DNA of 64,000 bases from positions 1-64,000 of the forward strand of contig NZ_JAAJBU010000005.1 of NCBI RefSeq assembly GCF_011392125.1, in the 5' to 3' direction. Source of the DNA: Flavobacterium lotistagni (lineage in GTDB: Bacteria; Bacteroidota; Bacteroidia; Flavobacteriales; Flavobacteriaceae). Position numbers and translations under genes: made by a program. The notes under the pieces are model-generated. The model ran no database searches. It had not been told where the DNA came from and saw only the letters and a program-made list of their open reading frames with translations. Below are positions 37,746-47,327 of the stretch, piece by piece. Numbering within the stretch: the stretch's first letter is position 1; each line of letters opens with the position of its first letter.

Positions 37746-40700
37746 ATGATTCATTTCTTCGGAAACGAAAGCACGACTGTTTTTGCCGTCCAAACGCAAG
37801 ACACACTTTCGGCAGAAACCATCTCAAAACTCAACTGGCTTTTTGGCCATACCGAAAAAATAGAAAAATCCGTACTCGCGGATTTTTTTGTTGGTCCACG
37901 CGCCACGATGATTACGCCTTGGAGCACCAACGCAGTAGAAATTACGCAAAACATGGGCATCGAAGGTATTCTTAGAATAGAGGAATTCCACAAATCCGAT
38001 GCGAATGCAACGAACTTCGACCCAATGCTGTCGCAAAAATACAACGGCCTGAACCAAGATATTTTTACAATCAACATTCAACCTGAACCGATTCTGGCCA
38101 TCGACGATATCGCGGCATACAACCAAAAAGAAGGTTTGGCTTTGAGCGATGAAGAAATCGACTACCTCAACGATTTATCAAAAAAGCTCAATCGAAAACT
38201 AACCGATTCCGAAGTATTTGGTTTCTCTCAAGTGAATTCTGAGCATTGCCGTCACAAGATTTTCAATGGCACTTTTGTAATCGATGGCAATGAAAAACCC
38301 ACTTCACTATTCAAACTCATCAAAAAAACTTCTGCCGAAAACCCGAATGATATTGTTTCGGCTTATAAAGACAATGTAGCGTTTATCAAAGGCCCAAGAG
38401 TAGAGCAGTTTGCTCCGAAATCGGCAGACCAACCCGATTTTTACCAAGTCAAAACATTCGATTCGGTGATTTCTCTAAAGGCCGAAACCCATAATTTCCC
38501 TACAACTGTAGAGCCTTTCAACGGTGCGGCTACCGGTTCTGGTGGTGAAATCCGCGATCGATTGGCGGGCGGACAAGGTTCGTTACCATTGGCGGGAACT
38601 GCAATTTACATGACGGCCTATTCGCGCCTCAATGAAAATCGCCCATGGGAAAAAGGAATGAAAGAGAGAAAATGGCTCTATCAAACACCGCTCGATATTC
38701 TAATTAAGGCTTCCAACGGAGCGTCTGATTTCGGTAACAAATTCGGTCAACCGCTCATTACTGGTTCAGTACTCACTTTTGAACACGATGAAAACCAGCG
38801 CCAACTCGGCTACGACAAAGTCATTATGCAGGCGGGCGGTATTGGCTACGGCAAATTAGACCAATCTATCAAACACCAACCAAAAACAGGCGATAAAGTA
38901 GTGATTTTGGGTGGCGAGAACTACCGCATCGGCATGGGCGGAGCGGCTGTTTCCTCGGCAGATACTGGTGCTTTTAGCTCAGGAATTGAACTCAATGCCA
39001 TTCAACGTTCCAATCCGGAGATGCAAAAACGGGCAGCCAATGCCATCCGCGGTTTGGTGGAAAGCGATCACAATCCGATTGTTTCGATTCACGATCACGG
39101 CGCGGGCGGGCATTTAAACTGTTTATCCGAACTAGTTGAAGAAACCGGTGGCTTAATCAATTTGGACCAATTACCTGTGGGCGACCCCACTTTATCGGCC
39201 AAAGAAATCATCGGCAACGAATCGCAGGAACGCATGGGCTTGGTCATTGGCGAAAAAGACCTCAATTTACTCAACAGAATTGCCGAGCGTGAACGGTCGC
39301 CTATGTATGAAGTGGGTGCAATTACCGGTTCGCATCGTTTTACATTCGAGTCGAAAACCACCGGTGCCAAACCTATGGATTTCGCCTTAGAAGACATGTT
39401 CGGCAGTTCGCCCAAAATCGTCATGAACGATGTTAGTATCGAGAGAAAATACGAACCGCTTACTTATTCTCAAGAACATTTACCTCAATATCTCCAGCAA
39501 GTATTAAGGCTCGAAGCTGTGGCCTGCAAAGATTGGCTGACCAATAAAGTCGACCGTTGCGTGGGCGGAAAAGTAGCCAAACAACAATGCGCCGGGCCGT
39601 TGCAATTGCCGCTAAACAATGTTGGTGTTATGGCTTTGGATTTCAATGGAAAAGAAGGTGTCGCGACTTCGGTTGGGCATGCTCCTGTGGCGGCTTTGAT
39701 TAATCCGGTGGCCGGTAGTAGAAACGCCATCGGTGAAGCCTTATCGAATATCATATGGGCGCCGATTAAAGATCAAATTAAAGGAATTTCGCTTTCGGCA
39801 AACTGGATGTGGCCCTGCAAAAACCAAGGTGAAGATGCGCGTTTATACCAGGCAGTTCAAGGTTGTTCGGATTTCGCAATTGAGTTAGGAATCAACATCC
39901 CGACAGGTAAAGATTCACTATCGATGAAACAGAAATATCCCGACGGTGAAGTGATTGCTCCGGGAACCGTGATTATTTCGGCAGCCGGAAATTGTACCGA
40001 CATCCATCGGGTAGTTGAACCTGTTTTGCAAAAAAACGGAGGCTCGATTTATTATATCAATTTGTCGCAAGATGATTTTAAACTCGGCGGCAGTTCGTTT
40101 GCCCAAACCTTAAACAAAATTGGAACTGAGGCGCCAACAATCAAAGAGGCAGCGTTTTTCAAGAAGGCGTTCAACACGATTCAGCAGTTGATTCTCGATG
40201 ACCAAATTTTGGCCGGCCACGATATTGGAAGCGGCGGCTTGATTACCACTTTACTCGAAATGTGCTTTGCCGATACTCATTTGGGAGCAAATATCGATTT
40301 GAATGTTTTTGAGGAAAAAGACGTCATAAAAATTTTGTTCTCAGAAAACATCGGCATCGTGATCCAACCAAAAAGTGACGAGATTTTCGAAAACGCGCTT
40401 AACAAACAAAGCGTCGGATACTACAAACTCGGAACCGCAACCAAAACAGAAACCCTACATCTTACTACCAACAAACAGCAACTACCAACCACCAATTTAT
40501 CAATCGCTGAATACCGCGACATTTGGTTTGAAACTTCTTTCCTACTCGACCAACATCAAACGCAGCAGAACTTAGCCAAAGCAAGGTTCGAGAATTATAA
40601 AAACCAGCCATTACAATATCAATTTCCGTTACATTTTACGGGCAAGCGACCGCAGATAGACCAAAATAAACCAAGGCCAAAAGCCGCCATTATTCGAGAA

Positions 40701-41423
40701 AAAGGCAGTAATTCAGAGCGCGAAATGGCCAACGCGATGTATTTGGCAGGCTTTGATGTCAAAGATGTACACATGACCGATTTGATTTCCGGACGCGAAG
40801 ATTTGAAAGACATTCAATTCATCGGAGCCGTCGGCGGATTCTCAAATTCAGATGTGTTGGGCAGCGCCAAAGGTTGGGCCGGCGCGTTTTTATACAATGA
40901 GAAAGCGAAGAAAGCCCTAGAAGATTTTTTCAACCGAGAAGACACTTTATCGGTCGGAATTTGCAATGGTTGTCAGTTGTTTATGGAACTCGGCATTATT
41001 TATCCGGACCACCAACAACATGGCAAAATGAAGCACAACGATTCGCGCAAACACGAGAGCATTTTCACATCGGTTAAAATCCAAGACAATCATTCGGTAA
41101 TGCTGTCAACGCTCGCCGGAAGTACTTTAGGCGTTTGGGTGTCGCACGGTGAAGGAAAATTCGAATTGCCGCACGAGGAAAATTTATACGAAGTAGTAGC
41201 AAAATACGGTTACTCAGAATATCCGGCCAATCCGAACGGTTCGCATTACAACGTGGCGATGCTTTGTGACAAAACCGGACGCCACTTGGTAACGATGCCA
41301 CACATTGAACGCTCAACCTTTACCTGGAATTGGGCCCATTACCCGAAAGACCGAAACGACGAAGTTTCGCCTTGGGTAGAAGCCTTTGTGAATGCCCGCC
41401 AATGGATTGAAAATAAACAGTAA
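37746..41423 (+). CDS. purL: Phosphoribosylformylglycinamidine synthase, single-chain
   Basis: Fourth step of purine synthesis: converts FGAR to FGAM using glutamine and ATP. At 1,225 residues it is the large fused form. The N-terminal PurS-like part is followed by FSQVNSEHCRHKIFNG and AETHNFPTTVEPFNGAATGSG of the synthetase site, then a second AIR-synthase-like half. The C-terminal glutaminase has the nucleophile in SVGICNGCQLFMELG and the His/Glu region near WVSHGEGKFELP and HYNVAML. Some Bacteroidetes genomes encode purL separately from other pur genes, as here. Confidence 0.97.
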   Translation: MIHFFGNESTTVFAVQTQDTLSAETISKLNWLFGHTEKIEKSVLADFFVGPRATMITPWSTNAVEITQNMGIEGILRIEEFHKSDANATNFDPMLSQKYNGLNQDIFTINIQPEPILAIDDIAAYNQKEGLALSDEEIDYLNDLSKKLNRKLTDSEVFGFSQVNSEHCRHKIFNGTFVIDGNEKPTSLFKLIKKTSAENPNDIVSAYKDNVAFIKGPRVEQFAPKSADQPDFYQVKTFDSVISLKAETHNFPTTVEPFNGAATGSGGEIRDRLAGGQGSLPLAGTAIYMTAYSRLNENRPWEKGMKERKWLYQTPLDILIKASNGASDFGNKFGQPLITGSVLTFEHDENQRQLGYDKVIMQAGGIGYGKLDQSIKHQPKTGDKVVILGGENYRIGMGGAAVSSADTGAFSSGIELNAIQRSNPEMQKRAANAIRGLVESDHNPIVSIHDHGAGGHLNCLSELVEETGGLINLDQLPVGDPTLSAKEIIGNESQERMGLVIGEKDLNLLNRIAERERSPMYEVGAITGSHRFTFESKTTGAKPMDFALEDMFGSSPKIVMNDVSIERKYEPLTYSQEHLPQYLQQVLRLEAVACKDWLTNKVDRCVGGKVAKQQCAGPLQLPLNNVGVMALDFNGKEGVATSVGHAPVAALINPVAGSRNAIGEALSNIIWAPIKDQIKGISLSANWMWPCKNQGEDARLYQAVQGCSDFAIELGINIPTGKDSLSMKQKYPDGEVIAPGTVIISAAGNCTDIHRVVEPVLQKNGGSIYYINLSQDDFKLGGSSFAQTLNKIGTEAPTIKEAAFFKKAFNTIQQLILDDQILAGHDIGSGGLITTLLEMCFADTHLGANIDLNVFEEKDVIKILFSENIGIVIQPKSDEIFENALNKQSVGYYKLGTATKTETLHLTTNKQQLPTTNLSIAEYRDIWFETSFLLDQHQTQQNLAKARFENYKNQPLQYQFPLHFTGKRPQIDQNKPRPKAAIIREKGSNSEREMANAMYLAGFDVKDVHMTDLISGREDLKDIQFIGAVGGFSNSDVLGSAKGWAGAFLYNEKAKKALEDFFNREDTLSVGICNGCQLFMELGIIYPDHQQHGKMKHNDSRKHESIFTSVKIQDNHSVMLSTLAGSTLGVWVSHGEGKFELPHEENLYEVVAKYGYSEYPANPNGSHYNVAMLCDKTGRHLVTMPHIERSTFTWNWAHYPKDRNDEVSPWVEAFVNARQWIENKQ

Positions 41424-41463
41424 TTATTAAGTTGATTATTGTATTTTTGGGCAAAAATCTGCC

Positions 41464-43842
41464 ATGAAAAAGTTGCTAATCGTGTTATTATTGAGCCAGT
41501 TATCGTTATTGGCCCAAAATCCTGCTCCGAAATACCACCGCGCGAAAATTATCTACAATACCGTAGAAAACTTCAAGAAATTGCAAGCTGCCGGAATTCC
41601 GATGGATCATGGTTTGCACAAAAAAGGATATTCACTCACGTCTGATTTCTCAGATTCGGAAATTGCAATTGCTAAAAACTTAGGTTTAAAAGTCGAGATT
41701 GAAATAAACGATGTACAACGCCATTACGTCGAGCAAAATAAAAAAAAAGAGCAAAGAAACAGCCTCAACGTGGGCTTCGACTGCAACGCGCCCAGCATTG
41801 AATATGCCACGCCGACCAACTTCAACCTCGGTAGCATGGGCGGTTATTTGACCTATGAGGAAATGCTGCAAGAGCTCGACGACATGCGCGCTCAATTTCC
41901 TGAACTGATTTCAGCCAGAGAAAATGTAGGTGATTTTCTTACTTCTGAAGGTCGGGCTTTGCAATGGGTGAAAATCACTAAAGAGCCCGCTTCAATCAAC
42001 ACACGACCTCAGGTTTTATATACGGCAATACATCATGCGCGCGAACCGATTTCACTATCGGAAACTATTTACTACATGTGGTATTTGCTGGAAAACTACG
42101 CTACTAATGAGGAAATAAAAGACATCGTTGACCATACCGAATTGTATTTTATTCCCGTGGTAAATCCAGACGGTTATATTTACAACCACACTACCAATCC
42201 GGATGGCGGCGGCATGTGGCGCAAAAACCGACGCGATTTCAACGACGGTACTTTCGGTGTCGACAACAACCGCAATTACGACTATTGGATCAATGGCGAT
42301 GAAAGCCAAAGCATCTGGAATACCACCGGAATTTCTATTGAAACTACTGGTGAAACCTATCCTGGATCTGCCCCATTTTCGGAACCGGAAACCCAAGCTG
42401 TGAGGTATTTTGTAGAGCAACACCAATTTAAATTGGCACTCAATGCGCATACTTTTTCAGATTTGTTGCTTTATCCGTATGGCTATGATTTGAACGTATT
42501 TAGCCCAGACCACGATTATTTTGGCAAGATTTCTTCGGTGATGGTTGCCAATAATGACTTAAATAACATCATTGCTTCAGAATTGTATGCGGCTTCAGGC
42601 GATTCGGATGATTTTATGTACGGACAAACGATGAACCACGGGAAGATTTTTGCGTTCACCCCAGAAATTGGACAATCTTTTTGGCCTGCTTCAGATGAAA
42701 TTCTCCCGCTATGCAAAAAAATGATGTTTACCAATATCACCACGGCCAAACTCGCGCGTGATTTTGCTTCGTTAAAAGACAATACGCCAAGTTTTGTAGG
42801 CAATACTGCCGTTTTTCAGGCGCAATTTGAGCTGACCAAACTGGGCTTGGGCGGCAACGGCAATTTCACGGTGAGCATTCAACCTATTTCCTCAAATATT
42901 GTCTCGGTCGGGCCTGCGTATAGTGTTTCGGGGCTTCAGCTTTCTCAAAGCGTCAACGACCAAATTGCCATTGGCTTGGCTAGCGGAACTGCCAGCAATG
43001 ACGATATCGTTTTTGAATATGTGATTGATAACGGTCAGCACATCGAACGCCAGCTTATCACTAAAAAATTTGGGCAGCTGCAGAACATCGTTTCAGACAA
43101 TGGTTCGGCGCTTTCACCAACTTGGAACACGACCAATTGGGGCATTTCCAACACCACGTTCGTTTCGCCATCATCATCTATTACCGATTCTCCGAACGGC
43201 AACTATTCCAACAGCCAGAACAAGCGAATTACTTTGACCAACCCGATTGATCTGACTTTGGTCAACAACGCCACAGTTTCGTTCGCCGCCAAATGGGAAC
43301 TTGAAAACAACTATGATTACGTCGCTTTTGAAGTGTCTACCGATAATGGCGTTACTTTTACTCCACAATGCGGCAAGTATACCAAAACTTTTACTCAAAA
43401 TTTGGGCGATCCGAGCCTTACAGCGTTTACCGGTAGTCAATCCGATTGGATCAATGAAGAAATCAGCTTGAGCGATTACGCCGGTCAAATTGTAAAAGTG
43501 AGATTCCGCTTATCGACCGATGTCGGAACCAATCTCGACGGATTTTATTTCGATGATTTCAAAGTCAACTTGTTAGAAAACTCGGTGTTGTTGGCTACAG
43601 AAAATAATATCGTTTCGCCTTTCAGGATTTACCCCAACCCAGCTAAAGAGGTACTGAACATTCAAACCTCAAGAAATGATTACGACATTCGGATTTTTAA
43701 TTTATTGGGGCAATTGGTGTATGCCAGCCGAAACAATAACGGTTTGCAAAGCATCAGCCTGAAATCATTGAATAGCGGCCTGTATCTTATTGAGCTCAAA
43801 GCCGCGGACTTCGTGGAAACGCAGAAGTTTTACAAAAATTGA
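41464..43842 (+). CDS. Secreted M14 zinc carboxypeptidase with T9SS type A sorting domain
   Basis: 792 residues. The signal peptide is MKKLLIVLLLSQLSLLAQ. The M14 domain shows the zinc HxxE at His191-Glu194 (AIHHAREPISLSE), WRKNRRDFNDG and NNRNYDYW for substrate carboxylate binding, third ligand in LNAHTFSDLLLYPYGY, and catalytic Glu in FTPEIGQSFWP. After ~residue 450 come beta-sandwich modules (SDWINEEISLSDYAGQIVKV). The last ~75 residues (FRIYPNPAKEVLNIQTS ... GLYLIELKAADF) are a type A sorting domain. It should be exported by T9SS to degrade proteins outside the cell. Confidence 0.95.
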   Translation: MKKLLIVLLLSQLSLLAQNPAPKYHRAKIIYNTVENFKKLQAAGIPMDHGLHKKGYSLTSDFSDSEIAIAKNLGLKVEIEINDVQRHYVEQNKKKEQRNSLNVGFDCNAPSIEYATPTNFNLGSMGGYLTYEEMLQELDDMRAQFPELISARENVGDFLTSEGRALQWVKITKEPASINTRPQVLYTAIHHAREPISLSETIYYMWYLLENYATNEEIKDIVDHTELYFIPVVNPDGYIYNHTTNPDGGGMWRKNRRDFNDGTFGVDNNRNYDYWINGDESQSIWNTTGISIETTGETYPGSAPFSEPETQAVRYFVEQHQFKLALNAHTFSDLLLYPYGYDLNVFSPDHDYFGKISSVMVANNDLNNIIASELYAASGDSDDFMYGQTMNHGKIFAFTPEIGQSFWPASDEILPLCKKMMFTNITTAKLARDFASLKDNTPSFVGNTAVFQAQFELTKLGLGGNGNFTVSIQPISSNIVSVGPAYSVSGLQLSQSVNDQIAIGLASGTASNDDIVFEYVIDNGQHIERQLITKKFGQLQNIVSDNGSALSPTWNTTNWGISNTTFVSPSSSITDSPNGNYSNSQNKRITLTNPIDLTLVNNATVSFAAKWELENNYDYVAFEVSTDNGVTFTPQCGKYTKTFTQNLGDPSLTAFTGSQSDWINEEISLSDYAGQIVKVRFRLSTDVGTNLDGFYFDDFKVNLLENSVLLATENNIVSPFRIYPNPAKEVLNIQTSRNDYDIRIFNLLGQLVYASRNNNGLQSISLKSLNSGLYLIELKAADFVETQKFYKN

Positions 43843-43870
43843 CGCAATTACCCTTCAATGCCCAGTAATT

Positions 43871-44635
43871 ATGAAAAAAGAAATTTGTTTGAATTGTAAT
43901 GCCCAAACTGACAAAAACTATTGTTCGACTTGCGGGCAAAAAACCCAAACGCATCGCATTACGCTGAAACACTTTTTTTTGCATGACCTTTTGCACGGGA
44001 TTTGGCATCTGGAAAAAGGCATACTATTTACCATTAAGGAAACTCTTGTTCGCCCGGGCCAAGCAGCACTTGATTATATTTCAGGCAAACGCATTCGGTA
44101 CTACAATGTATTTTATTTGGCTTTATTGGTAATTGGTTTGAACTTATTATTGTCTCATTTTTATGAAAGTCTCCACCCAATCAAGGAAGAAACCAATGAC
44201 GACACCTTGCAAGTGACCCAATTTTTCAAAGACCATATCAAGCTAATTTTGTTGAGTATTGTGCCCATTTTAGGCGGAGTCGCTTTTTTGGTTTTCAAAA
44301 GAATGAAGCTCAATATTGCCGAACATTTTATCATTGGCGGCATCAGTTTACTGGGAATTCTGATGCTCAGTGTGGTTTTTTCATTTATCAATTTTATATT
44401 AACCTTCGACGTTCCGAACTGGATTGGTTACTTGGAAATTCTTTCCTTTTTATTGCTGTTGCTCTTTCCGGCTTGGGTATATTATAACGCGATGAGACAA
44501 CATTATTCGTTTTGGGGCTTTCTATGGCGGATAATTGTATTTTACTTTTTGGTACTACTGATTCTTTTCACCATCCTAAGTATCATCGTTTACCAACTCA
44601 CACAAGGAGGCCGCCAGTTTTACATCAACCTGTAA
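43871..44635 (+). CDS. DUF3667 zinc-ribbon membrane protein, short paralogue
   Basis: 254 residues from ATG 43871 (MKKEICLNCNAQTD). The zinc ribbon is CLNC..CSTCG, then HRITLKHFFLHDLLHGIWHLEKG and YISGKRIRYYNVFYLALLVIG, the same architecture as 31317-32387 but without the long charged loop. Four or five hydrophobic segments follow. An ATG at 43790 would overlap the carboxypeptidase gene out of frame and lacks family resemblance. The function is unknown. It starts 28 bp after the carboxypeptidase stop. Confidence 0.85.
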   Translation: MKKEICLNCNAQTDKNYCSTCGQKTQTHRITLKHFFLHDLLHGIWHLEKGILFTIKETLVRPGQAALDYISGKRIRYYNVFYLALLVIGLNLLLSHFYESLHPIKEETNDDTLQVTQFFKDHIKLILLSIVPILGGVAFLVFKRMKLNIAEHFIIGGISLLGILMLSVVFSFINFILTFDVPNWIGYLEILSFLLLLLFPAWVYYNAMRQHYSFWGFLWRIIVFYFLVLLILFTILSIIVYQLTQGGRQFYINL

Positions 44636-44636
44636 T

Positions 44637-44670
44637 AAAAAAAGCCCTGAAATTCCGGGCCTGTTTTTTA
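44637..44670. terminator. Bidirectional terminator between convergent genes
   Basis: A7-GCCC-loop-GGGC-CTG-T6: a short stem (44644-44647/44657-44660) with an A run on one side and a T run on the other, lying between two convergent stops. Confidence 0.55.
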
Positions 44671-44689
44671 TGTTTTCTTTAGCGAGGAC

Positions 44690-45280
44690 TTACTTTTCCT
44701 GCTGCAGTTGCTTTCTGCTTTTGTAAGCTTTAAGATATTCTCCTTTAGGCGTTCCGTTATCAAACGAACTCCACTTAATTATCGGTCGAACACCTTGCCT
44801 TGCCTGCTCATTGGTGAAGTTTTCATATTCAATCCGATAAAGCGCCGAGTACATTTCTGCGCGTCCAACACCGTGATAACAATGAATCAACACTGGGTAA
44901 TTTGCCGGGTTGTCCATGATTTTGAAAAAAGTATCCAAGTTCTGTTGGTTGGGCACTTGGTCTGAACCGTTATTGAAATAAGTTACTCCGGGAATCTTCG
45001 CTACTGCTTGCTGTTCGGCAATAAGTTCGGCCGGAACCTCCGGATTGTTGACCAAATCGGCAGTTCCGGGAAAACGCAAATCGACGATAGATTTGATGTG
45101 GTATTTCTGCACATAATCTTTGATTTTATCGGGCGGAATCACTCCGGATTTGTATACTTTGCCTTCTGAAATCGTTTCAAAATTGTGGTTGATATGCATC
45201 TGATAAACATACTTCCCGACAAAAAAGAGCACCACTGCTAATAGCGTAAACCCGATGATTTTAATATTTTTCTTTTTCAT
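44690..45280 (-). CDS. Membrane-anchored dual-specificity/tyrosine phosphatase-like protein
   Basis: The 196-residue protein has one N-terminal membrane helix (IKIIGFTLLAVVLFFVGKYV) and a periplasm-facing phosphatase domain. The Cys-phosphatase loop is HCYHGVGR at 133-140 with nucleophile Cys134 and Arg140. An upstream VDLRFPGTADLV may carry the general acid. It starts 8 bp after the LTA-synthase-like gene. Family members remove phosphate from proteins, inositides or lipids. A role in envelope lipid or polymer metabolism is inferred from the neighbour. Confidence 0.85.
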   Translation of the reverse strand: MKKKNIKIIGFTLLAVVLFFVGKYVYQMHINHNFETISEGKVYKSGVIPPDKIKDYVQKYHIKSIVDLRFPGTADLVNNPEVPAELIAEQQAVAKIPGVTYFNNGSDQVPNQQNLDTFFKIMDNPANYPVLIHCYHGVGRAEMYSALYRIEYENFTNEQARQGVRPIIKWSSFDNGTPKGEYLKAYKSRKQLQQEK

Positions 45281-45288
45281 AAGCTAAA

Positions 45289-47220
45289 TTAATGAGTGGC
45301 TAATTTTTGGTCGATGACACGCTCCATATAATCTTGAATAAACGCCTTACAACGCAACTCCAAATCATCCATTTCGTCATTGCGTTTTGCAATTAAGTTG
45401 TTTGCCAGTGCTTTGTCGTTCTTGTCGTAGAATCCCAACGATTTCTGTCCGTCAAAAATGCAGATGTAATTTCCTTTGGCAAATTGGTACAAACTTCCGG
45501 TATTGTTAATAACGAAAGGTTCTTGGGTTTTCTTGTCGAGCAAACTTCTTCCCCAACTTCTGAACGGTTTCTGATAACCAATCATGTCGAGAATTGTCGG
45601 ATAGATGTCGATTTGTTGGGCCCAATCATCATCCACGCCCACAAATTCACTATTGGGTTTATAAATGATAATCGGAATAGCAAAACGCTCATAGGTGCGT
45701 CGGTATTCTTTGTAAAAAGTCGAATTCCCGTGATCGGCCACCATTACGAAAATTGTATTATTAAACCATGGCGACTTCTTGGCTTCGGCGAAAAATCGCT
45801 TCAAGGAATAATCGGTATAAGCGATACATTTGTGAATCGGAATGTCGCCTTTCGGGAATTTATGCTTGTATTTTTCCGGAATATTGTAGGGCTCATGCGA
45901 TGAAACCGTAAAAACTGTAGACAAAAACGGTTGCTTTTCTTGATCGAGTTTCTGCTTCATGAACTGCAAAAAAGGCTCGTCCCAAATGCCCCAGAAACCA
46001 TCGAACTCACTATCGTCATTGAACTCGCTACGTCCGTAATAATTATCGATACCAAGAATATTGCTGAAGCCCAAAAAACCCATCGAGCCATTAGCAGCAC
46101 CATGAAAAAATGAGCTGCGATAACCTTCTCCTTCAAGGGTGGAAACAATCGACTCAATTTTCTGTTTCGGAAAAGGAGAAGAAGTAAAGGCATCTTTGAA
46201 CGATGGAATTCCCGCCAAAACCGACGACATGCCATGAATAGACTGCCTTCCGTTGGTATATGCATTGGTGTAAATCAAGCTGTGCTGCGCCAATGAATCC
46301 AAAAATGGCGTGTAGGATTTAAAATCCTTGATGTTGGATTTTTTGTTGAACGAACCGTAATATTCGCGCCCATTGCTCTCTAGAATCATAATCACAACGT
46401 TGGGCTTTGTTGGCGCATGACTGCGATATTGCTTGATGGGCATCACTTTTTGAAGAATCACTTCAGGCGTTACTTCTGGGTAATCCGTTTTTACAAACCC
46501 ATTTTTGGTCAGTGTTCTAATGATGGCAAAAGGCGTATTGAGCACAATATCGGCATGCGCAATCTGCTTGACATGTCGGCTGGCATCGAGCAAATTGATT
46601 GGCCTTGTGGATTTTTTGAAATCGCCACCACGCACACCGCCAACAATCATTGCAGCAACAAACAAAAATCCTACGGTCGAAAATCCGAAGTAAGCCAAAT
46701 TGGTTGTAGGTTGATAAGTAGCTACTTTAATTCTCTTGTAGGCAAAAATCCATAGCGCAGCAAAAACAAAAAAAAGCAGAAATACATACCAAAAATCTAC
46801 AATAAAACTCATGAATAATTTGGTCAGATTGGTTTCATGCTCGATAACGCCTTTCACTGCCATGGTAGTGCGTGCATAGGTAAATCGATAGTAGATTAAG
46901 TCGACGAAATTGGTAGCATACGCGATTAAATTCATCCCAAAATAAAGATAGAACAGAAACCGCTGATAAGCTTTGGAAGTATTATTTTTAAAAGGCAAAA
47001 CCGAGAGTACAATGAACAACATATTCACGTACAGAATCGCCGAAGTATCGAACGCCAAACCATAATAGCACAACCGAAAAAACTCGCCCAACGAATCTAC
47101 CTTTAGCAAGCCGGCATTAAAAACATAAAACAAAACCCGAGCAAAAAAGTAAAAAAGATAAGCCAGGAAAACCCTGTAGAGCAAAACCTTATATTCGTTT
47201 AAACGCCAATGTTTAAGCAT
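45289..47220 (-). CDS. LTA synthase family / alkaline-phosphatase-fold membrane enzyme
   Basis: 643 residues: five membrane helices in the first ~200 residues, then a periplasmic sulfatase-like domain from ~280. Metal and catalytic landmarks are PNVVIMILESNGREYYGSF, TNGRQSIHGMSSVLAGIPS (the nucleophile would be Ser/Thr here), FSTVFTVSSHEPY and FVMVADHGNST (Asp-His ligands). The layout is that of LtaS/OpgB-like phosphoglycerol or phosphoethanolamine transferases. Gram-negative flavobacteria lack lipoteichoic acid, so the natural acceptor is probably a lipid or glycan. Confidence 0.88.
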   Translation of the reverse strand: MLKHWRLNEYKVLLYRVFLAYLFYFFARVLFYVFNAGLLKVDSLGEFFRLCYYGLAFDTSAILYVNMLFIVLSVLPFKNNTSKAYQRFLFYLYFGMNLIAYATNFVDLIYYRFTYARTTMAVKGVIEHETNLTKLFMSFIVDFWYVFLLFFVFAALWIFAYKRIKVATYQPTTNLAYFGFSTVGFLFVAAMIVGGVRGGDFKKSTRPINLLDASRHVKQIAHADIVLNTPFAIIRTLTKNGFVKTDYPEVTPEVILQKVMPIKQYRSHAPTKPNVVIMILESNGREYYGSFNKKSNIKDFKSYTPFLDSLAQHSLIYTNAYTNGRQSIHGMSSVLAGIPSFKDAFTSSPFPKQKIESIVSTLEGEGYRSSFFHGAANGSMGFLGFSNILGIDNYYGRSEFNDDSEFDGFWGIWDEPFLQFMKQKLDQEKQPFLSTVFTVSSHEPYNIPEKYKHKFPKGDIPIHKCIAYTDYSLKRFFAEAKKSPWFNNTIFVMVADHGNSTFYKEYRRTYERFAIPIIIYKPNSEFVGVDDDWAQQIDIYPTILDMIGYQKPFRSWGRSLLDKKTQEPFVINNTGSLYQFAKGNYICIFDGQKSLGFYDKNDKALANNLIAKRNDEMDDLELRCKAFIQDYMERVIDQKLATH

Positions 47221-47327
47221 AATAGAATTTTAAGCGCCAAAATTATCAAATAAAATAACACCGCCTCGGAGCTCAGGAGTTAAATTAAATAAAAATTGTT
47301 TAATTTGCGGTAACTAATACGCCCAAG

